The notes under the pieces: model-generated
What the model was told of the DNA's origin: nothing
What the model saw: only the letters and a program-made list of their open reading frames with translations
Databases searched by the model: none
Program-made: the position numbers and the translations under genes
NCBI GenBank assembly: GCA_903960645.1
Contig: CAJCBN010000145.1
Coordinates: forward strand, 1 to 15,487
Direction: 5' to 3'
Origin: an uncultured Actinomycetes bacterium
GTDB taxonomy: Bacteria > Actinomycetota > Thermoleophilia > Gaiellales > F1-60-MAGs149
DNA length: 15,487 bases
Shown: positions 6,612-14,161 of the stretch, one piece after another
Numbering within the stretch: position 1 is the first letter of the stretch
How the letters are laid out: each line of letters begins with the position of its first letter

Positions 6612-7541
6612 TCAGGAACGCAACGCAGTGGCGATCGCCGCCACACCCGCGGGCGTGACACCGCAGCAGCCGCCGATCAGCGTCGCTCCGGCCGCGGCCC
6701 AGCCGCGGACCGTGTCGTCGGGGAAGCCACCGGCACCGCCCGTCGCCCACTCGCGCGCCAGGCCGTCCCAGACGCGGCCGTCGTTGGGGTAGACGACGAC
6801 GGCGAGGTCGGGGGCAGCGGCACGACAGCGGCCGATCAGCTCGAGGACGTGCTCAGGTGCGGTGCAGTTGCAGCCGACCGCGCGTAGGCCCGGGGCATCC
6901 TTGACGCGGGCGATGGCGTCCTCGATCGACGAGCCGTCGGCGATGTGGCCGGCGTCGCGGCACTGGAACGAGACCCAGGCCGGCGGACCCTCGAACGCGG
7001 CCTGCAGGCGCGCGATCGCGTCGGCCTCGAGCAGGTTCGGGATCGTCTCCCAGGCCAGTACGTCGGGGCCCGCCCCGAGCAGCGCGGCCACACGCGGGCG
7101 GTGGAACGCGGCGATCTCGTCAACGCCGGCGCCCTCGTAGTCGCCGGTGTACTCCTGCCCGTTGGCCAGCATCGCGCCGTACGGTCCGAGCGAGGCGGCG
7201 ACCAGCGTGAAGGGCGCAGCGGGGCGCTCGCCCTCGAAGGCGGTCCGGGCGGCCTGGGCGAGTGTGACGCTCGTGGCGATCAGGCGATCGGCCTCGGCGG
7301 CGGGGATGCCTGCCGTTGCGAAGGACTCCTGGCTGGCCTGATACGAGGCGGTGATCGAGACGCGCGCGCCGGCCCGGAGGAAGTTGAGGTGCACGGCCTC
7401 GACGGCAGCCGGGCCGTCCTGGAGCAGGCGCGCCGACCACAGGTCGCTGGTCAGGTCGTAGTCCAGCGCCTCGAGCTCGGTCGCGAACCCGCCGTCGATC
7501 GGGACCGGACCCTCGTGGATCAGGTCATCGATCGCGCTCAT
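6612..7541 (-). CDS. mmuM: Homocysteine S-methyltransferase, MmuM-like
   Basis: A 309-residue zinc-dependent methyltransferase of the MmuM/YagD type, which moves a methyl group from S-methylmethionine (or S-adenosylmethionine) to homocysteine to make methionine. Recognisable pieces are 'PIDGGFATELEALDYDLTS', 'LWSARLL', 'AGARVSITASYQAS', 'CRDAGHIADGSSIEDAIA' and 'VVVYPNDGRVWD'. The zinc cysteines are in GCNC (Cys224 and/or Cys226) and GGCC (Cys292, Cys293). ATG 7541 is chosen because it overlaps the stop of the upstream flavin oxidase as ATGA and begins the barrel at the right place; a longer in-frame start near 7610 adds a non-homologous arginine-rich leader inside the neighbour and is rejected. 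Length matches E. coli MmuM. Its position between two paralogous amine oxidases is unusual and may point to a methylated amine or sulfonium substrate (inference). Confidence 0.9.
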   Translation of the reverse strand: MSAIDDLIHEGPVPIDGGFATELEALDYDLTSDLWSARLLQDGPAAVEAVHLNFLRAGARVSITASYQASQESFATAGIPAAEADRLIATSVTLAQAARTAFEGERPAAPFTLVAASLGPYGAMLANGQEYTGDYEGAGVDEIAAFHRPRVAALLGAGPDVLAWETIPNLLEADAIARLQAAFEGPPAWVSFQCRDAGHIADGSSIEDAIARVKDAPGLRAVGCNCTAPEHVLELIGRCRAAAPDLAVVVYPNDGRVWDGLAREWATGGAGGFPDDTVRGWAAAGATLIGGCCGVTPAGVAAIATALRS

Positions 7542-8896
7542 GCGTCGAGCTGCTCTTTCACGTTCTCGGCCGACCACGCACCGGTACGCGCCGCGGTCTC
7601 GGCGTACCACGAGCCGAGGTAGTCGCCGGCGAGGTGAATGCGCCCGATGGGCTGCGTCAGCGCGGTCTGCAGCTTGCCGCGGCCGACGTGCGGGAACGGC
7701 AGGCCGCCGTCGACCTTGCGCAGCACGCGCTCGACGATGCGGCCCTTGATCTCGGGGAGCACCTCCTCGAGGTCGCGCTGATAGGCGTCGAGCACCGCCT
7801 CGTCTTCCATCGCCAGCGCCTGCTTGCCGAGGTCGGCGACGGCGTAGACCATGAAGCTCGTGCCCTTGCCGCGCGGCGCACCGGTGGCGCGCAGGATGTT
7901 GTCCATGTTGAAGAGCATCGTGATCGAGCGATTCGGCGTGGCGATTGCGTAGACGTCATCCCACGGCTGCGGGCCATCCTCATCGGTGAGAAACGCAGCG
8001 CAGACGTTGGGGCCGTAGCGAAGCTCGTGCATCGCGCCGAGCATGTCGGCGGGCAGGCCCTCGACGATCTCGCGCGTGACGAACGCCTGCGACGAGACGA
8101 CGGCGGCCTTGGCACGAATCGATCGCTGCTCGCCCGCCTGCGTGTACTCGACCGTCACACCATCAGCGTCCTGCGCCACGCGCGTCACCTCGGCGCCGAG
8201 GCGCATGCGATCGCCATGCGGTGCCGCCAGCGCGTCCATCAGCGTCTGCGTACCGCCGACGATGTTGCGTCCCATGCCACCGGTCTTGTCCCACACCATG
8301 TGGAAGTAGCCGATGCCGTAGCCCGCCGCGATCTCCTCGGGCTCGCCCGTACCGCGCGTGAGCGTGCACCGGAAGAACGCGTCGACCTCGGGAGACATCG
8401 GTCCGAGCGCGTCCATCGCCGAGTGATCGTCCATGTAGTTGAGCATCCGCTGCTGGCGCTGCGGCAGCGACTCGCCGGGGACGGGCGCCTGCATCTTGGC
8501 GTACGCCGCGACGTGGCGCCGGAGCTTCAAACCGGTGCGCATGAACTCCAGCTTGCCGCGCCACGAAATTGGCAGACGAAACGGGTAGAGCTCCACGCGG
8601 CCTTGCGTCACGCGCTTGCCCTTGTACGAGATGCCCGTGAGCGTGCCGGGGATGTCCATCGCCACCGCGCCCGACTCGCGCACGAGCCGGCCGACAGCAG
8701 AATCGTCGCCCGCGAACACGTGCGCGCCGAGATTGAGCCAATGCTCGCCGCGCGGCACGGACATCAATCGCCCGCCGACGCGATCAGTCGACTCGAGGAC
8801 GATCGGCGCACGATCGCGCAGGTCCCACGCGGCCGACAATCCGGCCATACCCGCGCCGATCACGACGACGTCGGTGATCTCCTGCGCTTCAGCCAC
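7538..8896 (-). CDS. FAD-dependent amine oxidase-family protein (copy 2)
   Basis: A 452-residue paralogue of the flavoprotein at 5217-6551. It has the same architecture: GAGMAG dinucleotide motif at residues 14-19, 'VLESTDRVGGRLMS', 'HWLNLGAHVFAGDDS', the shared 'VDAFFRCTLTRGTGEPE' core and the C-terminal 'GRIHLAGDYLGSWYAETAA'. The two genes also share long identical DNA runs near their 3' ends (around 5266-5306 and 7598-7636), which supports a duplication. GTG 8896 is the best start; the upstream stretch has only a weak GGGAACGGG-like ribosome site. It is the first gene of the minus-strand unit, and its TGA overlaps the methyltransferase ATG. It is divergent from the carboxyltransferase gene, with a 72-bp gap holding an imperfect dyad. 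Oxidation of an amine is likely but the substrate cannot be read from sequence. Confidence 0.83.
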   Translation of the reverse strand: MAEAQEITDVVVIGAGMAGLSAAWDLRDRAPIVLESTDRVGGRLMSVPRGEHWLNLGAHVFAGDDSAVGRLVRESGAVAMDIPGTLTGISYKGKRVTQGRVELYPFRLPISWRGKLEFMRTGLKLRRHVAAYAKMQAPVPGESLPQRQQRMLNYMDDHSAMDALGPMSPEVDAFFRCTLTRGTGEPEEIAAGYGIGYFHMVWDKTGGMGRNIVGGTQTLMDALAAPHGDRMRLGAEVTRVAQDADGVTVEYTQAGEQRSIRAKAAVVSSQAFVTREIVEGLPADMLGAMHELRYGPNVCAAFLTDEDGPQPWDDVYAIATPNRSITMLFNMDNILRATGAPRGKGTSFMVYAVADLGKQALAMEDEAVLDAYQRDLEEVLPEIKGRIVERVLRKVDGGLPFPHVGRGKLQTALTQPIGRIHLAGDYLGSWYAETAARTGAWSAENVKEQLDA

Positions 8897-8921
8897 GGCA
8901 CGATGCTACCCGTTCCCGACA

Positions 8922-8947
8922 GGCGATCGGCCAATCGGCCGAACGCC
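8922..8947. promoter_or_regulatory. Imperfect 26-bp dyad in a divergent promoter gap, candidate operator
   Basis: The arms GGCGATCGGCC (8922-8932) and GGCCGAACGCC (8937-8947) are inverted copies matching at 10 of 11 positions with a 4-nt spacer. The site lies in the 72-bp gap (8897-8968) between the divergent flavin oxidase and carboxyltransferase genes, just before a TAGACT -10-like element (8949-8954) on the plus strand. A dimeric regulator bound here could control both directions. No regulator gene is adjacent, and GC-rich DNA yields chance dyads, so this is a moderate call. Confidence 0.4.
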
Positions 8948-8968
8948 GTAGACTTCCCGGGACCGAAG

Positions 8969-10528
8969 ATGACGATTCTCCCCACCCACATCGACCGAGC
9001 CGGTGAGGCGTTCACCGCGCGCACCGCGGACATGGCGGAGCTGATCGCGCTGCTCGCAGAGCGCCGCACGGTCGTCGCCAGCGGAGGCTCGGAGGCCGCG
9101 CGTGCCAAGCACCTCGGTCGCGGCAAACTGCTGGCTCGTGAGCGCATCGACCGCCTCGTCGATCCCGATGGCGCCTTCCTCGAGCTCGGGGCGCTGGCCG
9201 CCTGGGACCTCTACGACGGCGTCGTCCCGTCGGCCGGCATCGTCACGGGCATTGGCGTCGTGCAGGGCCGCCCGTGCGTGATCGTCGCCAACGACGCGAC
9301 GGTCAAGGGCGGCACGTACTACCCGCTGACGGTCAAGAAGCACCTGCGCGCGCAAGAGATCGCCCAGGAGAACCACCTGCCCTGCATCTACCTCGTCGAC
9401 TCGGGCGGCGCCTTCCTGCCGATGCAGGCCGACGTCTTCCCCGACCGCGACCACTTCGGCCGCATCTTCTACAACCAGGCGCGCATGTCGCAGGCCGGCA
9501 TCCCGCAGATCGCCGCGGTGATGGGCTCCTGCACCGCCGGCGGCGCCTACGTGCCCGCGATGAGCGACGAGACGATCATCGTGAAGGGCACCGGCACGAT
9601 CTTCCTTGGCGGCCCGCCGCTGGTGAAGGCCGCGACGGGCGAAGAGGTCACGGCCGAGGAGCTCGGCGGCTCTGCCGTCCACACCCGCATCTCCGGCGTC
9701 GCCGACCATGAGGCGATCGACGACGAGCACGCCCTCGCCCTCGTCCGCGAGGCGATCGGAACGCTCGGCCCCGCCCCGGCGCCCGCCTGGAACGTCGCCG
9801 AGCCCGAGGCGCCGCTGCACGATCCGGAGGACCTGCTCGGCATCGTCCCGGTCGACTACCGCGTGCCGTACGACGTGCGCGAGGTGATCGGCCGCATCGT
9901 GGATGGCAGCCGCTTCCACGAGTTCAAGCGCGAGTACGGCGAGACGCTGGTGTGCGGCTTCGCCGCGATTGAGGGCCAGCCCGTCGCGATCCTCGCCAAC
10001 AACGGCGTGCTCGTCTCCGCCGCGGCGCTGAAGGGCGCGCACTTCGTCGAGCTCGCCTGCCAGCGCGGCATCCCGCTGGTCTTCCTGCAGAACATCACCG
10101 GCTTCATGGTCGGTACCCGCGCTGAGCACGGCGGCATCGCCAAGGACGGCGCCAAGCTCGTCACCGCCGTGTCGTGCGCGCAGGTGCCCAAGTTCACCGT
10201 GGTGATCGGCGGCTCGTTCGGGGCCGGCAACTACGGCATGTGCGGCCGCGCCTTCCAGCCGCGCCAGCTGTGGGCCTGGCCGAACGCACGCACCGGCGTG
10301 ATGGGGGCCGAGCAGGCCGCCCTCGTCCTCGCCCAGGTCGGTAGCGACGCCGCTGATGAGGCACGCGTGCGTCTCGAGGCCGAGAGCGACGCCTACTTCT
10401 CGACCGCGCGCCTCTGGGACGACGGCCTGATCGATCCCCGCGACACCCGTCGCGTCCTCGCCCTCGGCATCGCGGCCGCCGGCAGCGCCCCCGTCCCCGC
10501 GCCGAGCTTCGGCGTCTTCCGGATGTAG
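8969..10528 (+). CDS. Acyl-CoA carboxylase carboxyltransferase (beta) subunit, methylcrotonyl-CoA carboxylase type
   Basis: A 519-residue carboxyltransferase that moves CO2 from carboxybiotin to an acyl-CoA. It matches the methylcrotonyl-CoA carboxylase beta subunit (LiuB/AccD type) very well: 'DSGGAFLPMQADVFPDRDHF', 'RIFYNQARMSQAGIPQIAAV', 'MGSCTAGGAYVPAMSDE', 'GTIFLGGPPLVKAATGEEV' and 'ELGGSAVHTRISGVADH' in the N half. In the C half are 'FLQNITGFMVGTRAEHGGIA' and 'VIGGSFGAGNYGMCGRAF'. In leucine breakdown the product is 3-methylglutaconyl-CoA. ATG 8969 is chosen because it gives the family's usual N-terminus and length; the open frame extends far upstream but crosses the divergent gene. No strong ribosome site is visible, so a short or leaderless transcript from the TAGACT at 8949 is possible. 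The hydratase begins 3 bp after the stop. Confidence 0.93.
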   Translation: MTILPTHIDRAGEAFTARTADMAELIALLAERRTVVASGGSEAARAKHLGRGKLLARERIDRLVDPDGAFLELGALAAWDLYDGVVPSAGIVTGIGVVQGRPCVIVANDATVKGGTYYPLTVKKHLRAQEIAQENHLPCIYLVDSGGAFLPMQADVFPDRDHFGRIFYNQARMSQAGIPQIAAVMGSCTAGGAYVPAMSDETIIVKGTGTIFLGGPPLVKAATGEEVTAEELGGSAVHTRISGVADHEAIDDEHALALVREAIGTLGPAPAPAWNVAEPEAPLHDPEDLLGIVPVDYRVPYDVREVIGRIVDGSRFHEFKREYGETLVCGFAAIEGQPVAILANNGVLVSAAALKGAHFVELACQRGIPLVFLQNITGFMVGTRAEHGGIAKDGAKLVTAVSCAQVPKFTVVIGGSFGAGNYGMCGRAFQPRQLWAWPNARTGVMGAEQAALVLAQVGSDAADEARVRLEAESDAYFSTARLWDDGLIDPRDTRRVLALGIAAAGSAPVPAPSFGVFRM

Positions 10529-10531
10529 CGC

Positions 10532-11287
10532 GTGAGCACCGCGATCTCCGCCATCCGCGACGGCGACGTCGTACGCATCACCCTGACGCGCGCCGATCGC
10601 CGCAACGCCTTCGACGGCGCGATGATCGACGAGCTGACCGCCGCCTTCACCGCCGTCGGTGACGCGCGCGCCGTCCTGCTGCAGGGCGATGGCCCGAGCT
10701 TCTCGGCCGGTGCCGACCTCGACTGGATGCGCGCCAGCGTCGACCTCTCGCCCGAGCAGAACCTCGTGGAGGGCCAGCGTCTCGGTGCACTCTTCGCCGC
10801 CATCGACGGCTGCCCGGCCCCGGTCGTCGCCGCCGTCCACGGCCACGTCATCGCCGGTGGCGCCGGACTCGTCGCGACGTGCGATATCGCGGTGGCCGCA
10901 CCGGGCACGAAGTTCGGCTTCACCGAGACGCGCATCGGGCTGATCCCCGCCACCATCTCGCCCTACGTGATCGGCCGCATCGGCACCACCGCGGCGCGGC
11001 GCTACCTGCTCACCGCCGAGCTGTTCGACGCCGCCGAGGCGCTGCGGATCGGACTGATCGGCGCGATCGCCGAGGACCCGGTCGCCGAGGCAGAGCGCAT
11101 CGTCGCCACGTTGTGCGGCGTCGGTCCCGAGGCCGTGCGCGCAACGAAGCGTCTGATCCTCGAGCGACCGTCGCCCGACGAGCTCGCGCGCCTGATCAGC
11201 GAGGTACGCGCCTCGACCGAGGGGCAGGCTGGCCTCCGTGCGCTGCTGACGGGAGAGGACCCGCCGTGGCGATCCGCTCCGTCCTGA
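10532..11287 (+). CDS. Enoyl-CoA hydratase/isomerase, probable methylglutaconyl-CoA hydratase
   Basis: A 251-residue crotonase-fold protein. The oxyanion-hole segments are 'FSAGADLDWMR' and 'HGHVIAGGAGLVATCDIAVA', followed by 'KFGFTETRIGLIPATISPYV'. The SAGADLxWMR and GLIPATISPYVI pieces are typical of LiuC-type methylglutaconyl-CoA hydratases, which turn 3-methylglutaconyl-CoA into HMG-CoA, the step right after methylcrotonyl-CoA carboxylase. Lying between the two carboxylase subunit genes supports that role. The GTG at 10532 starts 3 nt after the carboxyltransferase stop, and the end overlaps the biotin carboxylase start by 22 nt, so the three genes are almost certainly one transcript. A general enoyl-CoA hydratase cannot be excluded from sequence alone. 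Confidence 0.88.
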   Translation: MSTAISAIRDGDVVRITLTRADRRNAFDGAMIDELTAAFTAVGDARAVLLQGDGPSFSAGADLDWMRASVDLSPEQNLVEGQRLGALFAAIDGCPAPVVAAVHGHVIAGGAGLVATCDIAVAAPGTKFGFTETRIGLIPATISPYVIGRIGTTAARRYLLTAELFDAAEALRIGLIGAIAEDPVAEAERIVATLCGVGPEAVRATKRLILERPSPDELARLISEVRASTEGQAGLRALLTGEDPPWRSAPS

Positions 11288-12870
11288 TCGCCAACCGCGG
11301 CGAGATCGCCGCGCGCATTGCCCGCACCTGCCGCGAGCTCGGGATCGAGCCGATCGGCATTCAGGCCCCCGACGACCGCGACGCCTTCCACACGCGTGCC
11401 TGCGACCGCGTCGTCGATGTCGCCTCGTACCTCGACGCCGATGCCATTGCCGACGCCGTGCGCGCGAGCGGTGCCGACGCGGTGCATCCGGGCTACGGCT
11501 TTCTGTCCGAGCGCGCGACGGCGGCCCGTGCGGTCGAGGCGGCCGGCGCGATCTGGATCGGTCCGAGCCCCGCTGTCCTCGAGCGCGCCGGCGACAAGCT
11601 GGAGGCCAAGGCGATCGCCGAGGCCGCCGGCGTGCCGGTGCTGCCGCAGGGCGATCCCGAGCTTGTCGGCTACCCCCTGCTCCTGAAGGCCGCGGCCGGT
11701 GGCGGCGGGCGCGGCATGCGTATCGTGCGCTCCCCCGACGAGCTCGACGAGGCCCGCGCGGCCGCCTCGCGCGAGGCCGAGAGCGCCTTCGGCGACGGCC
11801 GCGTCTACGCCGAGCGCCTCGTCGAGCGTCCCCACCACGTCGAGATCCAGCTGCTCGCCGACGCCCACGGTGGCGTGATCTCGCTCGGCGAACGCGACTG
11901 CTCGATCCAGCGCCGCCACCAGAAGGTGCTCGAGGAGAGCCCCTCGCCGATCGTCGACGACGCCCTGCGCGCCCGGCTCGACGCCGCGGCGATCGCCTTC
12001 GCCCGCGCAGCCGGTTACTGCGGTGCCGGCACCGCCGAGTTCCTCGTCACGGGTGAGGAGATCTGGTTCCTCGAGCTGAACGCGCGCATCCAGGTCGAGC
12101 ACCCGGTCACCGAGCTCGTCACGGGCGTCGACCTGATCGCGGAGATGATCCGCATCGCCGACGGCGGCCACGTGCCCGCCGCGCCGACGCCGAGCGGCCA
12201 CGCGATCGAGGTGCGCCTGTACGCCGAGGACCCGCTCACGTTCCTGCCCCGCATCGGCCTCCTGCGCGAGCTCGACCTGCCCGACGGCATCCGCATCGAC
12301 CTTGGCATCAGCGCCGGCGACCAGATCCCCTCGAGCTACGACCCGATGATCGCCAAGCTGATCGCACACGGCGCCACGCGCGACGAGGCACTCGACCGCC
12401 TCACCGCCGCACTCGACGCCACGCGCGTCGCGGGCGTGATCACCAACCTGCCGTTCCTGCGCTGGCTCGTGCGCCAGCCCGAGGTGCGGGCCGGCACCGC
12501 CACCACCGCCTTTCTCGAGGACCACCCGCCGCTCTCCGTGCGCCAGGCCCCACGCGGTGCGTTCGCCGGCGCCTGGCGCCTCGGCACAGCCTCGACAGCG
12601 CGCTTCCCCGTCCCGCAGTCGCCCGACTGGACGGCCGTGGCGGGCAGCGGCGACGGACGCCTGATCGCCCCGATGCCCGGCGTCGTCCTCTCTCTCGCCG
12701 TCAGTGTCGGCCAGCAGGTCGCCGAGGGCGAGCTGATCGCCGTACTCGAGGCGATGAAGATGGAGCACCGTCTCGAGGCGCCCTTCGCCGGCACCGTCGC
12801 CGAGCTCGGCAGCGAGCAGGGCGCATTCATCGACGCGGGCGCCCTGATCGCCGCCATCGAGCCCGCCTGA
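11266..12870 (+). CDS. Biotin carboxylase/biotin carrier (alpha) subunit of an acyl-CoA carboxylase, compact form
   Basis: A 534-residue subunit that carboxylates its own biotin with ATP and bicarbonate. The biotin carboxylase part spans about residues 1-425: 'VLIANRGEIAARIAR', 'HPGYGFLSERA', the ATP-grasp glycine loop 'KAAAGGGGRGMRIV' (from Lys141), 'ERDCSIQRRHQKVLEESPSP' and 'ELNARIQVEHPVTELVTG' (Glu270, Asn272, Arg274). The biotin carrier is at about 466-534 with EAMKMEH and biotin on Lys498. Only about 40 residues join the two parts, so the BT domain present in propionyl- and methylcrotonyl-CoA carboxylase alpha subunits (usually 590-670 residues) seems missing. The ATP-grasp domain also lacks a short helix before GYPLLLK. 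GTG 11266 is chosen because GGGAGAGG (11251-11258) precedes it and the first residues match the family start. The protein lies within a longer open frame whose upstream part is not coding. Confidence 0.92.
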   Translation: MAIRSVLIANRGEIAARIARTCRELGIEPIGIQAPDDRDAFHTRACDRVVDVASYLDADAIADAVRASGADAVHPGYGFLSERATAARAVEAAGAIWIGPSPAVLERAGDKLEAKAIAEAAGVPVLPQGDPELVGYPLLLKAAAGGGGRGMRIVRSPDELDEARAAASREAESAFGDGRVYAERLVERPHHVEIQLLADAHGGVISLGERDCSIQRRHQKVLEESPSPIVDDALRARLDAAAIAFARAAGYCGAGTAEFLVTGEEIWFLELNARIQVEHPVTELVTGVDLIAEMIRIADGGHVPAAPTPSGHAIEVRLYAEDPLTFLPRIGLLRELDLPDGIRIDLGISAGDQIPSSYDPMIAKLIAHGATRDEALDRLTAALDATRVAGVITNLPFLRWLVRQPEVRAGTATTAFLEDHPPLSVRQAPRGAFAGAWRLGTASTARFPVPQSPDWTAVAGSGDGRLIAPMPGVVLSLAVSVGQQVAEGELIAVLEAMKMEHRLEAPFAGTVAELGSEQGAFIDAGALIAAIEPA

Positions 12871-12935
12871 ACGTTGTTGGACCCGGGTCCAGAAACGTCG
12901 TTTTTGTGCAAATCTGGACCCGGGTCCAAAAACGT
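12871..12935. terminator. Large inverted repeat between convergent genes, possible bidirectional terminator or intergenic repeat
   Basis: The 65 bp between the carboxylase stop and the acyl-CoA dehydrogenase stop is wholly occupied by an inverted repeat. The arms are 12871-12893 and 12913-12935, matching at 22 of 23 positions around a 19-nt spacer. Each arm contains the same perfect 14-bp palindrome TGGACCCGGGTCCA (12878-12891 and 12915-12928), so small hairpins can also form separately. A run of five T (12901-12905) lies in the spacer. The convergent position suggests termination in both directions, but neither large hairpin is followed by a clear U-tract. It may instead be a copy of a dispersed genomic repeat. 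Confidence 0.6.
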
Positions 12936-14069
12936 CTAGAGACCGAGCCCGCGGGCGATCACGAGACGCTGGACCTCGTTGGTGCCCTCGCCGATCTCGA
13001 GCACCTTCTGGTCGCGGTAGATCCGCGAGATCGGGTACTCGTCCATGTAGCCGTAGCCGCCGTGGATCTGGACGGCCTGGTTGACCGCGCGGTTCGAGGC
13101 CTCGCCGGTATAGAGCTTGGCGATCGCCGCCTCGTGGGCGAAGGGTCGGCCCTGGTCCTTCAGCCACGCCGCGCGGTAGACGAGGGCGCGGGCCGCGGCG
13201 AGCTCGACGGCCATGTCGGCGAGCTTGAACTGGATCGCCTGGAACTTCGCGATCGGCTTGCCGAACTGGTTGCGGGAGAGGGCGTAGGCGTGCGAGAGGT
13301 CGTAGGCCGCCTGCATCGTGCCGAGGCCCATCGCGGCGATCGAGATGCGCCCGCCGTCGAGGATCTGCAGGAACTGCTTGAAGCCCATGCCGCGCGGGCC
13401 GAGGAGATTGTCCTCCGGCACCAGCACGTCGGCAAACGTCAGCTCGCGCGTGTCGGAGGCGTGCCAACCGATCTTGTGGAGCGGCGCGCTCTGCGTGTAG
13501 CCCGGCGCGCCGTTGGGGATGATCAGGTTGGAGATCTCGCCGTCACCCGTGCGAGCCGTGATCGTCACGCACTTGGTGATGTCGGTGCCCGAGTTGGTGA
13601 TGAACATCTTCGAGCCGTTGACCCGCCAGTGGCCGTCCTTGAGTTCGGCGTGCGTCCGCGGGCTGCCCGCGTCGGAGCCGGCCTCGGGCTCGGTCAGACC
13701 GAAGGCCGCGAGGCGCTGGCCCGAGACGAGCTCCGGCAGCCACGCCGCCTTCTGCGCGTCCGTGCCGAACAGATAGATCGGCATCGCGCCGAGCGAGGTG
13801 TGCGCGGCGACCGTCACGCCAACGGAGGCGTCGATGCGGGTCAGCTCCTCGACGGCGATCGCGTAGAGCAGCGTGTCACCACCCGCACCGCCGATTTCCT
13901 CGGGGAAGGGGATGCCCATCAGCCCGAGCGCGGCCATCTCCTCGACGATCTCGTACGGGAAGCGGTGCTCGCGGTCGATCTCCTCGGCGATCGGGCCGAT
14001 CCGCGTCTCCGCGAAGTCGCGCACCACGGCGCGGAAATCCTCGTACTCAACGGGCAGATCGAGATCCAT
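12936..14069 (-). CDS. Acyl-CoA dehydrogenase (short/branched-chain type)
   Basis: A 377-residue flavoenzyme that introduces the alpha-beta double bond in an acyl-CoA and passes electrons to ETF. The family signatures are present: 'LAAFGLTEPEAGSDAGSPRT', 'WRVNGSKMFITNSG', 'RNQFGKPIAKFQAIQFKLAD' and 'IHGGYGYMDEYPISRIYRDQ', ending in 'IGEGTNEVQRLVIARGLGL'. Glu361 in GEGTNE is at the catalytic-base position used by short- and medium-chain enzymes. Isovaleryl-CoA dehydrogenase has a non-Glu residue there and uses a Glu elsewhere, so the tempting isovaleryl-CoA assignment (given the neighbouring carboxylase) is not certain. ATG 14069 is supported by GAGGAG read on the minus strand (plus 14076-14081), 6 nt from the start. 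The gene is convergent with the carboxylase operon and divergent from the monooxygenase gene. Confidence 0.93.
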   Translation of the reverse strand: MDLDLPVEYEDFRAVVRDFAETRIGPIAEEIDREHRFPYEIVEEMAALGLMGIPFPEEIGGAGGDTLLYAIAVEELTRIDASVGVTVAAHTSLGAMPIYLFGTDAQKAAWLPELVSGQRLAAFGLTEPEAGSDAGSPRTHAELKDGHWRVNGSKMFITNSGTDITKCVTITARTGDGEISNLIIPNGAPGYTQSAPLHKIGWHASDTRELTFADVLVPEDNLLGPRGMGFKQFLQILDGGRISIAAMGLGTMQAAYDLSHAYALSRNQFGKPIAKFQAIQFKLADMAVELAAARALVYRAAWLKDQGRPFAHEAAIAKLYTGEASNRAVNQAVQIHGGYGYMDEYPISRIYRDQKVLEIGEGTNEVQRLVIARGLGL

Positions 14070-14161
14070 CGGGCGCTCCTCAGCGGGGGGCGCGTCGGTC
14101 GCGCCGTGGGCGGCAGCATATCGTTGCCCCGGCGTCCTCAGCGTGACGCCCGACTGCCCCT
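14070..14161. promoter_or_regulatory. Divergent promoter gap between acyl-CoA dehydrogenase and monooxygenase genes
   Basis: This 92-bp gap contains the -10-like hexamer TATGCT in both orientations: on the minus strand at 14115-14120, about 45 bp before the dehydrogenase start, and on the plus strand at 14161-14166, overlapping the monooxygenase ATG. Convincing -35 elements are not visible for either. Two short dyads are present, GGCGCG/CGCGCC (14089-14094 and 14100-14105) and GGCGTC/GACGCC (14131-14136 and 14145-14150). Both could arise by chance in such GC-rich DNA. Confidence 0.3.

Noticed and set aside
7634..8968. N-terminal extension of the carboxyltransferase frame across the flavin oxidase gene
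   Set aside because: The frame stays open by composition only. The encoded stretch is antisense to a well-supported oxidase, and family homology begins just after ATG 8969.
8906..10846. A 646-codon minus-strand frame opposite the carboxyltransferase gene
   Set aside because: It is the shadow of the carboxyltransferase and hydratase genes. It has no motif, start or ribosome site that would support a real protein.
11002..13467. An 821-codon open frame on the minus strand across the hydratase and biotin carboxylase genes
   Set aside because: It is antisense to two genes with unmistakable family motifs and has no recognisable domain. Long open antisense frames are expected in DNA this GC-rich, and its protein is a low-complexity mix of Arg, Gly, Ala, Asp and Val.
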